DNA from: Beijerinckiaceae bacterium
Lineage (GTDB): Bacteria > Pseudomonadota > Alphaproteobacteria > Rhizobiales > Beijerinckiaceae
DNA: 41,107 nucleotides
Reading direction: 5' to 3'
Assembly: GCA_947453155.1 (NCBI GenBank)
Contig: CANGFE010000018.1
Coordinates: 1 to 41,107 of the forward strand
The translations under genes were made by a program, and so were the position numbers. The notes under the pieces were generated by a model. The model was not told the origin of the DNA and made no database searches. It saw only the letters and a list, made by a program, of their open reading frames with translations. Shown here piece by piece: positions 8,288-16,557 of this stretch (the stretch's first letter is position 1; each line of letters begins with the position of its first letter).

Positions 8288-10260
8288 CATATCCGCTCGT
8301 CAACAATGCGAACGAGATCGCGCATGATCGAATTGAGCTCGTAATTTTTTGGCGTATAGACCGCAGCAACACCTTCGCTCAGAAGTGTCGCTTCATCTTC
8401 CGGCGGAATAATGCCGCCGACAACGAGCGGAATATGGGTGAGGCCTTCATCTTTCATGCGCTTGGCCACATCGCGCACAAGCTGGACGTGGGAGCCGGAG
8501 AGAATGGAGAGACCGATGCAATGGACATCATCCTTGCGCGCGGCTTCGACAATCTCGGCTGGCGTCAGGCGAATGCCCTGATAGACCACATCCATGCCGG
8601 CATCCCGGGCGCGCACGGCAATCTGTTCCGCGCCGTTCGAATGGCCGTCGAGGCCGGGCTTGCCGACCAAAAACTTCAGGCGCCTACCAAGTTTTTGAGA
8701 GACGCGCTCAACCTCTGTGCGAACGTCATCCAATTCGCCACCGACTTGACGCGCGGCGGTGCCGACGCCAGTGGGCGCGCGGTATTCACCAAATGCACCC
8801 CGCAGCACAGCACCCCATTCCCCAGTGGTCACGCCTGCTTTGGCAGCGGCAATCGAGGGCTCCATAATATTTGTGCCTTCAGCAGCTGCGCGGCGCAGAT
8901 CAGCCAGTGCTTTTTCAACGGCTTTGGCATCGCGCTGTTCCCGCCAGGCCTGCAAGCGCTTGATCTGATCAGCCTCGACATGATCAGCCACGACCATGAT
9001 GGCACTATTGCCCGTCGTCAGCGGTGAGGGTTCACTCTCGATAAAACGGTTCACGCCGACCACAACCTGTTCACCGCGCTCAATCGATTCGAGGCGACGC
9101 GTATTGGAGTCGACCAGACGCGACTTCATATAGCCGCTTTCAACAGCGGCAATAGCGCCGCCTCTTTTCTCGATTTCGGCAAGCTCAGCGCGCGCTTGGG
9201 TTTTTAACTCTTCAACCTTGCGCGTGATCTCGTGGCTGCCATCGAAGAGATCACCATATTCCAAAAGGTCTGTTTCATAGGCCATGATTTGCTGGATGCG
9301 CAAAGACCATTGCTGATCGAATGGACGCGGTAGGCCAAGCGCTTCGTTCCATGCCGGCAATTGCACGGCACGGGCACGCGCATTTTTGGATAAAACCACC
9401 GCCAGCATTTCGATGAGAATACGATAGACGTTGTTTTCCGGCTGTTGCTCCGTCAAGCCCAATGAATTGACCTGCACGCCATAGCGGAAACGACGATATT
9501 TCTCATCTTCAATCCCGTAGCGCGCCTGCGTGATTTCATCCCACAATTCTGTAAAAGCCCGCATTTTGCAAAGCTCTGTGACAAAGCGCATCCCAGCATT
9601 CACAAAGAAGGAAATGCGACCAACCACTTCGCCCATATTTTTGGGATCAAGATCGCCTGATGCCTTAACGCTATCGAGGACGGCTATGGCGGTCGCGAGC
9701 GCATAACTCAATTCTTGCACGGGCGTCGCGCCTGCTTCCTGCAAATGATAAGAGCAGACATTCATCGGGTTCCATTTCGGAACATTCTTCGTCGTGAACA
9801 AAATCATGTCGCGGGTCAGGCGCATCGACGGGCCGGGCGGAAAGACATAAGTCCCGCGCGACAAATATTCTTTGATAATGTCGTTTTGCGTGGTGCCCTG
9901 CAGAGCACTGCGGGGTGCGCCTTGCTCATCGGCAGCGGCAATATAAAGGGCCATCAGCCACGGCGCCGTGGCATTGATGGTCATGGATGTGTTCATCTCT
10001 GCGATCGGGATGCCATCAAACAAAGTCCGCATGTCACCGAGATGGGAGATCGGCACGCCGACTTTGCCCACTTCGCCGCGCGCCAAGACATGATCGGAAT
10101 CGTACCCCGTCTGGGTCGGCAGATCGAAAGCGACCGAGAGGCCGGTCTGCCCTTTGGCCAGATTGGTCCGGTACAGGCGGTTCGAGTCCGCCGCCGTTGA
10201 ATGGCCGGCATAGGTCCGAAAAATCCAGGGTTTGTCGGGCTTTGGGGCTCCGGTGGTCAT
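8287..10260 (-). CDS. ecm: Ethylmalonyl-CoA mutase (MeaA)
   Basis: A coenzyme-B12-dependent mutase converting (2R)-ethylmalonyl-CoA to (2S)-methylsuccinyl-CoA in the ethylmalonyl-CoA pathway. The 657-residue chain has the TIM-barrel substrate domain of methylmalonyl-CoA mutases (FDLPTQTGYDSDH, SMTINATAPWLMALY) and a C-terminal cobalamin domain with the DxHxxG lower-ligand motif (DGHSNG, near 538-543). It differs from true methylmalonyl-CoA mutase (about 710 residues) in length and resembles MeaA of Methylobacterium. The call over methylmalonyl-CoA mutase rests on this and on the neighbouring ccr and mcd. ATG at 10260 has AGGAG upstream; an upstream in-frame extension was not used. It is divergent from ccr. 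Confidence 0.9.
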   Translation of the reverse strand: MTTGAPKPDKPWIFRTYAGHSTAADSNRLYRTNLAKGQTGLSVAFDLPTQTGYDSDHVLARGEVGKVGVPISHLGDMRTLFDGIPIAEMNTSMTINATAPWLMALYIAAADEQGAPRSALQGTTQNDIIKEYLSRGTYVFPPGPSMRLTRDMILFTTKNVPKWNPMNVCSYHLQEAGATPVQELSYALATAIAVLDSVKASGDLDPKNMGEVVGRISFFVNAGMRFVTELCKMRAFTELWDEITQARYGIEDEKYRRFRYGVQVNSLGLTEQQPENNVYRILIEMLAVVLSKNARARAVQLPAWNEALGLPRPFDQQWSLRIQQIMAYETDLLEYGDLFDGSHEITRKVEELKTQARAELAEIEKRGGAIAAVESGYMKSRLVDSNTRRLESIERGEQVVVGVNRFIESEPSPLTTGNSAIMVVADHVEADQIKRLQAWREQRDAKAVEKALADLRRAAAEGTNIMEPSIAAAKAGVTTGEWGAVLRGAFGEYRAPTGVGTAARQVGGELDDVRTEVERVSQKLGRRLKFLVGKPGLDGHSNGAEQIAVRARDAGMDVVYQGIRLTPAEIVEAARKDDVHCIGLSILSGSHVQLVRDVAKRMKDEGLTHIPLVVGGIIPPEDEATLLSEGVAAVYTPKNYELNSIMRDLVRIVDERI

Positions 10261-10369
10261 CTGGCAGCTCCTGGGGCGGCTCGCGTGGCCCTGGACGATC
10301 GGGGATGTTGCACAGCAACAACGCCAATTAAGCCCTTTTCTCACGACAAAGTCATGCGCTTGGATCGGC

Positions 10370-10388
10370 CTAAGGCCCGAAACCTTAG
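10370..10388. promoter_or_regulatory. Inverted repeat in the ecm-ccr divergent promoter region
   Basis: CTAAGG (10370-10375), seven bases, CCTTAG (10383-10388): a perfect 6-bp dyad in the 191-bp region between the two divergent pathway genes. A third CCTTAG lies at 10428-10433, just before the ccr ribosome-binding site. The form suits a dimeric repressor or activator, but no regulator is identified. Confidence 0.4.
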
Positions 10389-10451
10389 TAGTATGGTGCA
10401 GCGCAACATCCGCGTTAACATTTGCCGCCTTAGTTCGGAGGAGACGGCATC

Positions 10452-11735
10452 ATGGCTGGTTCAGAACAGATGGGCGGGGCCATGGCGCCGCTGAAGGATC
10501 TTTACGACATTGGTGAAATCCCGCCGCTCGGCCATGTCCCGGCCAAGATGCATGCGTGGGCCATCCGCAAAGACCGCCACGGTCCGCCCGAAAGTTCGAT
10601 GCAATTGGAAGTCGTGCCGACATGGACGCTCGACAGCCATGACGTGCTCGTTCTCGTGATGGCCGCAGGCGTCAATTACAACGGTGTCTGGGCTGCCTTG
10701 GGCGAACCTATCTCGCCGCTGGATGGACATAAGCACCCCTTCCACATCGCGGGCTCTGATGCCTCTGGCATTGTCTGGGCCGTGGGCTCCAAGGTTACCC
10801 GTTGGAAAGTTGGCGATGAAGTCGTCGTGCATTGCAATCAGGACGATGGCGATGATGAAGAATGCAACGGCGGCGATCCGATGTTTTCGTCAAGCCAACG
10901 CATCTGGGGTTATGAAACGCCCGACGGATCCTTCGCACAATTTTGCCGCGTGCAAGATCGCCAACTGATGAAGCGCCCAAAACATTTGAGCTGGGAAGAA
11001 AGCGCGTCTTATACGCTTACCCTCGCAACAGCCTATCGCATGCTGTTTGGTCATGAACCGCATCGCCTCAAGCCCGGCGATAATGTTCTCGTCTGGGGAG
11101 CATCCGGTGGCCTTGGTGTTTTTGCAGTTCAGCTGTGTGCCGCTGCAGGCGCCAATGCAATCGGTGTGATTTCGGATGAGACCAAACGTGACTTTGTCAT
11201 GTCACTTGGTGCACGTGGTGTTCTCAATCGCAAAGACTTCAATTGCTGGGGTCAATTGCCGAAAGTGAATTCGCCCGAATATACGGCCTTTATGGGAGAG
11301 GCGCGCAAATTCGGCAAAGCAATCTGGGATATGACCGGACGCAAAGATGTCGATATTGTTTTCGAACATCCCGGCGAACAGACCTTCCCTGTCTCTTGCT
11401 TTGTTGCAAAACGCGGCGGCATGATTGTGTTCTGCGCAGGCACAACGGGTTTCAATCTGACATTCGATGCGCGCTTTGTATGGATGCGACAAAAGCGCAT
11501 TCAAGGCTCGCATTTCGCGCATTTGAAACAGGCGGCTGCCGCCAATCAATTTGTCATTGATCGGCGCATAGATCCTTGCATGGGTGAAATCTTCCCCTGG
11601 GAGAAAATACCCGCAGCGCATACGAAAATGTGGAAGAACCAACATGCGCCTGGAAATATGGCTGTTTTGGTGAATTCACCTAAGCCTGGCTTGAAAACAC
11701 TTGATGATGTGATCGAAGCCGCAGATGGGAAATAA
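10452..11735 (+). CDS. ccr: Crotonyl-CoA carboxylase/reductase
   Basis: Ccr reductively carboxylates crotonyl-CoA with NADPH and CO2 to (2S)-ethylmalonyl-CoA, the key step of the ethylmalonyl-CoA pathway. The 427-residue protein is a medium-chain reductase with the nucleotide-binding VLVWGASGGLGVFAVQL segment (near 215), and the NYNGVWAALGEP stretch (from N75) whose second Asn corresponds to a residue placed in the CO2 pocket of characterised Ccr enzymes. The QDDGDDEECNGGDPMFS insertion and the C-terminal MWKNQHAPGNMAVLV are typical of Ccr rather than quinone oxidoreductases. The start has GGAGGAG eight to nine bases upstream. Its neighbours ecm and mcd support the pathway assignment. Confidence 0.95.
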   Translation: MAGSEQMGGAMAPLKDLYDIGEIPPLGHVPAKMHAWAIRKDRHGPPESSMQLEVVPTWTLDSHDVLVLVMAAGVNYNGVWAALGEPISPLDGHKHPFHIAGSDASGIVWAVGSKVTRWKVGDEVVVHCNQDDGDDEECNGGDPMFSSSQRIWGYETPDGSFAQFCRVQDRQLMKRPKHLSWEESASYTLTLATAYRMLFGHEPHRLKPGDNVLVWGASGGLGVFAVQLCAAAGANAIGVISDETKRDFVMSLGARGVLNRKDFNCWGQLPKVNSPEYTAFMGEARKFGKAIWDMTGRKDVDIVFEHPGEQTFPVSCFVAKRGGMIVFCAGTTGFNLTFDARFVWMRQKRIQGSHFAHLKQAAAANQFVIDRRIDPCMGEIFPWEKIPAAHTKMWKNQHAPGNMAVLVNSPKPGLKTLDDVIEAADGK

Positions 11736-11741
11736 ATTGTT

Positions 11742-11770
11742 GAGCCAGAGGTCGAAGATGCCTCTGGCTC
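11742..11770 (+). terminator. Strong hairpin after ccr, possible terminator
   Basis: GAGCCAGAGG (11742-11751), a nine-base loop, CCTCTGGCTC (11761-11770): a perfect 10-bp stem starting seven bases after the ccr stop. No T-run follows, so it may be an mRNA-stabilising 3' end or a weak attenuator between ccr and the transporter gene rather than a canonical terminator. Confidence 0.5.
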
Positions 11771-11806
11771 GACATCGCTAAAGCCTGTGCTTATGAATCA
11801 ATCAAG

Positions 11807-12706
11807 ATGAGTTCAGGCAAACATGACAATCGTTTTTTGGTGACATTTGTCATCCCCGCGACCTTCGTTCTGATTTGGTCGACGGGCTGGATTGTTGCGC
11901 GTTTCATTTCTGAAGATTCGGACGTGCTCACCATGCTCGTCCTGCGCTATCTGTGCGCCAGCGTCTTGCTGGCCCTTTTCGCCGCCGCCTCACGTGCCCA
12001 ATGGCCGCAGACGCGCGCCGATTGGGGCCATGCGCTTTTCTCAGGTATTCTCATTCACGGCTTTTATCTTGCGGGCGTGTGGTGGGCGGTCGGCCACGGC
12101 ATTCCAGCCTCCATCTCGGCACTGCTTGCCGCTCTGCAACCGATATTCACGGCCATTCTCGCGCCGCGCTTGGCAGGTGAGCGGATCAGCCTTTTGCAAT
12201 GGTCCGGCATAGGGCTGGGCTTTGCAGGCATCGTCATGGTGCTGGCGCCCAAGCTGACTTCGGTTGATACCGGCCAACTTTCCGGCATGAGCTGGCTTCT
12301 GCTGATCAACACGGGCGGGATGCTGTCTCTGACGCTCGGCACATTTTACCAAAAGCGATTTCTGCATAGCGGCGATCTGCGTAGCGTCACGGCCGTTCAA
12401 TTTGTCGGGGCGAGCCTTGTGACCCTGCCCGCCGCCCTTTTGTTTGAAGATTTACGGATCGGCACCTCAACCAGCACGCTGCTTAGTCTCGCCTGGTCTG
12501 TGCTGGCGCTGTCCATCGTGTCCATCGCCCTGCTGCTGTTCCTGATCCGCAAGGGCGAGGTCGCACGCTCCGCCCAGCTCATCTATCTGGTCCCTCCCGT
12601 GGCGGCCCTCCAGGCCTTCTTTTTCTTCCATGAGACCCTGATCGGCCTGCAAATCGCGGGGATGATGGTCACCTCTATCGGCGTGGCTTTGGCCGTTCGA
12701 CGCTGA
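11807..12706 (+). CDS. EamA/DMT-superfamily transporter
   Basis: A 299-residue inner-membrane protein with about ten transmembrane helices arranged as two EamA repeats (FVLIWSTGWIVARF near residue 20 begins the first; the second follows about 150 residues later). It ends in a helix with a short VALAVRR tail. Such proteins export metabolites, amino acids or drugs; the substrate cannot be read from sequence. It lies between ccr and mcd on the same strand, so co-expression with the ethylmalonyl-CoA pathway is possible, though the hairpin before it may separate it from ccr. The ribosome-binding site is weak. Confidence 0.85.
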   Translation: MSSGKHDNRFLVTFVIPATFVLIWSTGWIVARFISEDSDVLTMLVLRYLCASVLLALFAAASRAQWPQTRADWGHALFSGILIHGFYLAGVWWAVGHGIPASISALLAALQPIFTAILAPRLAGERISLLQWSGIGLGFAGIVMVLAPKLTSVDTGQLSGMSWLLLINTGGMLSLTLGTFYQKRFLHSGDLRSVTAVQFVGASLVTLPAALLFEDLRIGTSTSTLLSLAWSVLALSIVSIALLLFLIRKGEVARSAQLIYLVPPVAALQAFFFFHETLIGLQIAGMMVTSIGVALAVRR

Positions 12707-12798
12707 TCTAAGCCCCCACCAAGTCCGAAAGAATCATTGCCCAAAAGCTCGGGCTATGTTGCGATGCAGCAATTACGCGGAATTCGGGAGATGACGCG

Positions 12799-14484
12799 AT
12801 GAATGCCCAAGTTGCGGACTTGGCCAAGACTGGCCAGGCGGACCTTCTGACCACAGCCCGCGCGGCCTTCGGCGAGGTCGAAAAACTCTATGCCGAGGTG
12901 CGCGGCCTTGTGCGGGCGCGGGTCTCTTCCGACGGCAAAATTTCGTCAGATTTGTTCGAGCAGGCACAGCATGAGGGCCACGGCCTCGCATGGCTGGCGA
13001 CCTATGTGGAATCCTTGCGTGAAATGATCGCCTATGCCGAGCGCCTCTCGGGCGAAGGCCGGTTCGGCGAGATCGAAGATTTGCTAACGCGCATTGGCCT
13101 TGGCGAATATCTGGCGCAAATTTTTGGCGGCATTCCGATGAACCAAGGCGAAATCATTCGCCCGGAAGATTTCGGTCTCGCGCCGGAGAAAGTCGCGAGC
13201 CTACGCGCTGGCGCTGTGGCGCGCATGATTGCCATCGGCAATACAGCTGACAATCGCTCACGCCTTGTTGCGCTCATCGCGCAACTCGATTCGACGGCGA
13301 TGATTGGCGATCCCGGCCTTGATGACACGATGGAGGCGATCCGCGACGAAATTCGCAAATTCGGCGAAGGTGAAGTCTCGCCCCATGCGCATGAATGGCA
13401 TCTCGCCAATGCTTATATTCCGCTGGAAATTGTTGACGGCCTGTCCGCACTTGGCGTTTTTGGGCTCACAATCCCAGAGGAATTTGGCGGCATGGGCCTT
13501 GGCAAAATTGCCATGTGCGTCGTCACGGAAGAATTGTCGCGTGCTTATATTGGTGTGGGCTCGCTCGGCACACGATCTGAAATCGCTGCTGAATTGATTC
13601 TCTGTGGCGGAACGGAAGAGCAAAAGCAGGAGTTCCTGCCGAAAATTGCATCAGGCGAAATTCTGCCCACCGCGGTGTTCACCGAGCCAAATACGGGCTC
13701 GGATCTCGCCTCGCTGCGCACACGCGCAATTAAAGATGGCGATGCCTATAAGATCAGCGGCAATAAGACGTGGATCACGCATCCCGTGCGCGCCGACTTG
13801 ATGACCGTTCTGGCGCGCACCAATCCCAACGAGGCTGGCTATAAAGGCCTCTCGATGTTTTTGGCGCGCAAACCGCGCGGGACGGATGAAAATCCATTCC
13901 CAGCGCAAGGCATGTCTGGTGGCGAGATTGAAGTGCTCGGCTATCGCGGCATGAAAGAATATGAAATTGCCTTCGATGGCTTTGAAGTGCCCGCTGCCAA
14001 TCTTCTAGGTGGCATCGAAGGGCAAGGCTTTAAGCAGCTGATGCAGACCTTTGAATCAGCGCGCATCCAGACGGCTGCACGTGCTGTGGGTGTGGCGCAA
14101 AATGCACTGGAACTTGGACTGCGCTATGCGCATGAGCGTATTCAATTTGGCAAGCCGCTCCTCAAATTCCCGCGCGTCGCAGACAAAATCGCGATTATGG
14201 CGGTTGAAATCCATATTGCGCGTCAGCTCACCTATTTCTCAGGCCGGGCAAAAGATGCCGACAAGCGCTGCGATGTTGAAGCCGGTATGGCGAAATTACT
14301 CGGTGCGCGTGTGGCTTGGGCTGCAGCGGATAATGCGCTTCAAATTCATGGTGGGAATGGTTTCGCACTTGAATATGCCATTTCGCGCGTATTGTGCGAT
14401 GCGCGCATTCTCAATATTTTTGAAGGCGCGGCCGAAATTCAAGCCCAAGTGATTGCCCGCCGCCTGCTGGAGGATGGGAACTGA
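12799..14484 (+). CDS. mcd: (2S)-methylsuccinyl-CoA dehydrogenase
   Basis: An FAD-dependent acyl-CoA dehydrogenase family enzyme that oxidises (2S)-methylsuccinyl-CoA to mesaconyl-CoA. At 561 residues it is much longer than ordinary acyl-CoA dehydrogenases (about 380) because of an N-terminal helical extension of about 160 residues, a known trait of Mcd. The core shows the FAD/substrate segment AVFTEPNTGSDLASLRTRA, the KTWITHP strand, and FEGAAEIQAQVIARR near the C-terminus, whose Glu aligns with the catalytic base of this family. GGGAG lies eight bases before the ATG. Specificity is inferred from the extension plus linkage to ccr and ecm. Confidence 0.9.
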   Translation: MNAQVADLAKTGQADLLTTARAAFGEVEKLYAEVRGLVRARVSSDGKISSDLFEQAQHEGHGLAWLATYVESLREMIAYAERLSGEGRFGEIEDLLTRIGLGEYLAQIFGGIPMNQGEIIRPEDFGLAPEKVASLRAGAVARMIAIGNTADNRSRLVALIAQLDSTAMIGDPGLDDTMEAIRDEIRKFGEGEVSPHAHEWHLANAYIPLEIVDGLSALGVFGLTIPEEFGGMGLGKIAMCVVTEELSRAYIGVGSLGTRSEIAAELILCGGTEEQKQEFLPKIASGEILPTAVFTEPNTGSDLASLRTRAIKDGDAYKISGNKTWITHPVRADLMTVLARTNPNEAGYKGLSMFLARKPRGTDENPFPAQGMSGGEIEVLGYRGMKEYEIAFDGFEVPAANLLGGIEGQGFKQLMQTFESARIQTAARAVGVAQNALELGLRYAHERIQFGKPLLKFPRVADKIAIMAVEIHIARQLTYFSGRAKDADKRCDVEAGMAKLLGARVAWAAADNALQIHGGNGFALEYAISRVLCDARILNIFEGAAEIQAQVIARRLLEDGN

Positions 14485-14528
14485 GCTGCAGCGCCTGACG
14501 TTCCTCATTCTTTAGGAGCGGGGAACAC

Positions 14529-14978
14529 ATGGCACATCTGCAAGTCGGAAATGGTGACTGGGTCCTCATTGGTGATGGCAAAAAAGCTTTGCTTCTCGTC
14601 AATGAAGGCGATGCCAGTTTGCTCAATCTTCGTCGTCGATCTGTCCGTGAACAGACCAGCGCGCCAACACATGAGCAAGGATCAGATCGCCCTGGTCGAA
14701 CTTTCTCCAGTTCCTCGTCTGGTCATAGTGCCTATTCACAAACAGATTTGCATAATTTAGATGAAACGCGCTTTGCCGACGAAATAGCAAAAGACATCAA
14801 TCGATCAGTGCATGAATTTTCTCGTCTGGTTGTCGTGGCTCCGCCTCATATGCTGGGAGAATTACGACACGCGTTTTCAGATGAGACCAAAGCGAAGATT
14901 ATCGCTGAGATCGATAAAGACCTTACCAAACACACATTACCTGACATCGAAAAGCTTCTTCACACTTATGAGGTTTGA
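14529..14978 (+). CDS. Host_attach-family protein
   Basis: A 149-residue protein of the family described as needed for attachment to host cells, first named in Agrobacterium (Pfam PF10116) and later linked to the archaeo-eukaryotic release factor-like fold. Visible features are the N-terminal strand WVLIGDGKKALLLVNEG, a Ser-rich variable middle (FSSSSSGHSAYSQTD), and the conserved second half with FADEIAKDINRSV, RLVVVAPPHMLGELR and a final HTLPDIEKLL helix. It has no signal peptide. AGGAG lies ten bases before the ATG. The attachment role is by family name only; the biochemical activity is unknown. Confidence 0.85.
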   Translation: MAHLQVGNGDWVLIGDGKKALLLVNEGDASLLNLRRRSVREQTSAPTHEQGSDRPGRTFSSSSSGHSAYSQTDLHNLDETRFADEIAKDINRSVHEFSRLVVVAPPHMLGELRHAFSDETKAKIIAEIDKDLTKHTLPDIEKLLHTYEV

Positions 14979-15284
14979 GCGGCTGTCAGGGCTGTATTCA
15001 GATCTGCAAAAAGATCTGCCGCAGTTTCAATTCCGCATGAAGGGCGCAAAAGATCTGGTGGGCAGGAAGAGCCTGGGCCTTCAATAGAGGCCCGGTGCTC
15101 AATCAAACTCTCGACACCGCCGAGTGATGTGGCCCGCTTCCAAAGCTGAACATGGGCGGTAGTTTTGATAGCTGCTGTTGCTCACATGTAGAGCGGAAAT
15201 GATTGCGCCCGTTGCCGGATCAACATTGCCCATGGCCTGTACTGCCAAGCTTTCGCGTGAGAAAGAGATTTTGTTCTTGCTCAG
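14966..15284 (-). pseudogene. Internally deleted trans-sulfuration (Cys/Met PLP) enzyme gene
   Basis: Reading the minus strand, 15284 to about 15180 encodes an N-terminal segment typical of cystathionine gamma-synthase/trans-sulfuration enzymes (SFSRESLAVQAMGNVDPATG, then AIISALHVS). In another frame, from about 15181 down to the TAA at 14966-14968, the characteristic C-terminus appears: LWKRATSLGGVESLIEHRA, SIEGPGSSCPPDLLRPS, then an ADLFADLNTAL helix. About 290 central residues of a normal 390-residue enzyme, including the PLP-binding lysine region, are missing. The probable start position reads CTG where ATG would be expected. The 3' end overlaps the tail of the Host_attach gene by 13 bases. 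This is a remnant, not a functional gene. Confidence 0.8.
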
Positions 15285-15365
15285 ATCAGACCTGACAAAA
15301 ACCGGTGCGACACGCTGAGCGTATAATGGCAGAAGATTAACTTTGCCAATTTGGAAAGGCATGGG

Positions 15366-15860
15366 ATGGAAGCCAGCATGAAACCGGCGATTTCACTTCC
15401 CGTCGCATTGGCGCTGTCCATCCTTCCAGCATTAGCAGCCAGCCTGATTGGCAGCGCCGCCACTTTGCCGAATATTCCAACTTGGTACATGAGCCTGATC
15501 AAACCAAGCTTCACGCCACCAAATTGGATTTTCGGGCCTGTTTGGACGCTTCTCTATATTCTCATGGCTATCGCATGCTACCGCGTGCTGCGCCGAGAAA
15601 GCCCAACGGGCCATCGCTGGCCGATTGCGGCCTATCTCACCCAAGCCTTTTTCAACGGCGCTTGGTCTGTCGCATTCTTCGGGCTGAACAGCCCCGTGAT
15701 CGGGCTCGTCATCATCGTCCCGCTTTGGGCGTCAATCGTCTGGACCATGATCAACTTCTGGTCCTACGACCGCTTCGCGGGGAGCGTCTTCGTTCCCTAC
15801 CTTGCTTGGGTCTCTTTCGCCATTGCGCTTAATCTCGGCATCTGGCTGTTGAACCCGTGA
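15366..15860 (+). CDS. tspO: TspO/MBR family tryptophan-rich sensory protein
   Basis: A 164-residue inner/outer membrane protein of the TspO (translocator protein, peripheral benzodiazepine receptor) family, which binds porphyrins and is linked to oxidative stress and tetrapyrrole control. It has five hydrophobic helices and the signature KPSFTPPNWIFGPVWTLLY after the first helix. Start choice: a TTG at 15351 is in frame, but ATG at 15366 has GGAAAGG upstream; ATG at 15378 is a further option. TATAAT at 15322-15327 could serve as a -10 element, though no good -35 accompanies it. It follows a pseudogene and faces hpt tail to tail with a three-base gap. Confidence 0.92.
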   Translation: MEASMKPAISLPVALALSILPALAASLIGSAATLPNIPTWYMSLIKPSFTPPNWIFGPVWTLLYILMAIACYRVLRRESPTGHRWPIAAYLTQAFFNGAWSVAFFGLNSPVIGLVIIVPLWASIVWTMINFWSYDRFAGSVFVPYLAWVSFAIALNLGIWLLNP

Positions 15861-15863
15861 ACA

Positions 15864-16394
15864 TCAACTCACGACACCAATGAATGGCAATTCACGGTAA
15901 TTATGCGCGACATCCATGCCATAGCCGACGACGAATTCATCGGGGCATTTGAAACCAACATAATCAGCTTCAATTTGCACGACGCGTTTATGCGGCTTTT
16001 CCAGCATCACGCCGAGCAGAACTTTGCGGGCGCCACGCGCGGACAGAAGGTCTTTGGCAAAAGCCAGCGTACGGCCAGATTCAAGAATATCGTCGACGAG
16101 CAGCACATCGCGGTCCGCAACGTCTGACTCAATATCCTTCAAAATGGTGACATGCCCCTGCGAGACCGTACCCTCCAGATAGCTGGACAGGTGAACGAAC
16201 TCGACTTGCGGCTTCATGCCGCGCCGATGCATGGCGCGCAAAAGATCTGCCGCGAACATGAAGGAGCCCTTGAGGACCGCCACGACAAGCAGATTGCGAA
16301 ATTCAGCTTTGCTGAGCGCTTCAGCCATAGCTTCCACCCGCTGCGCAATCTCTGCCTCACTGTAGAGGACGCGGACCTCATGTTTATTGCTCAT
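15864..16394 (-). CDS. hpt: Hypoxanthine phosphoribosyltransferase
   Basis: A purine-salvage enzyme joining hypoxanthine (or guanine) and PRPP to give IMP/GMP. The 176-residue protein has the PRPP-binding signature VLLVDDILESGRT and an LKGSFMFAADLLR loop near the start, with VGFKCPDEFVVGYGMD near the C-terminus forming the purine pocket. The ATG at 16394 was chosen over an upstream extension because homologues begin close to it. Divergent from ftsE; the 163-bp gap between them must hold both promoters. Confidence 0.93.
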   Translation of the reverse strand: MSNKHEVRVLYSEAEIAQRVEAMAEALSKAEFRNLLVVAVLKGSFMFAADLLRAMHRRGMKPQVEFVHLSSYLEGTVSQGHVTILKDIESDVADRDVLLVDDILESGRTLAFAKDLLSARGARKVLLGVMLEKPHKRVVQIEADYVGFKCPDEFVVGYGMDVAHNYRELPFIGVVS

Positions 16395-16557
16395 CGTAAA
16401 CCTATATTTCTCGCCGAAATGTGCCGCAGCCCTAGCCCAAGGCTCAGCCACTGTCGAGGAAAAGCCACCAAACTGCTAGTCTGGCCTCGCGATTCGCTTC
16501 GGCCTATCACTCACATTGGCGCAAGTGCCAAAGCCCATAGCGGTCGCAAGGAAGGGC

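Noticed and set aside
10309-10319. TTGC-ACA-GCAA dyad near ecm as a RamB/PccR-type site
   Set aside because: Only a 4-bp dyad; it does not reproduce the repeated TTTGCAAA-like sites described for those regulators.
15099-15362. 87-codon minus-strand frame as an intact small gene
   Set aside because: Its middle is the N-terminus of a trans-sulfuration enzyme and the matching C-terminus lies in another frame, so it is part of a pseudogene.
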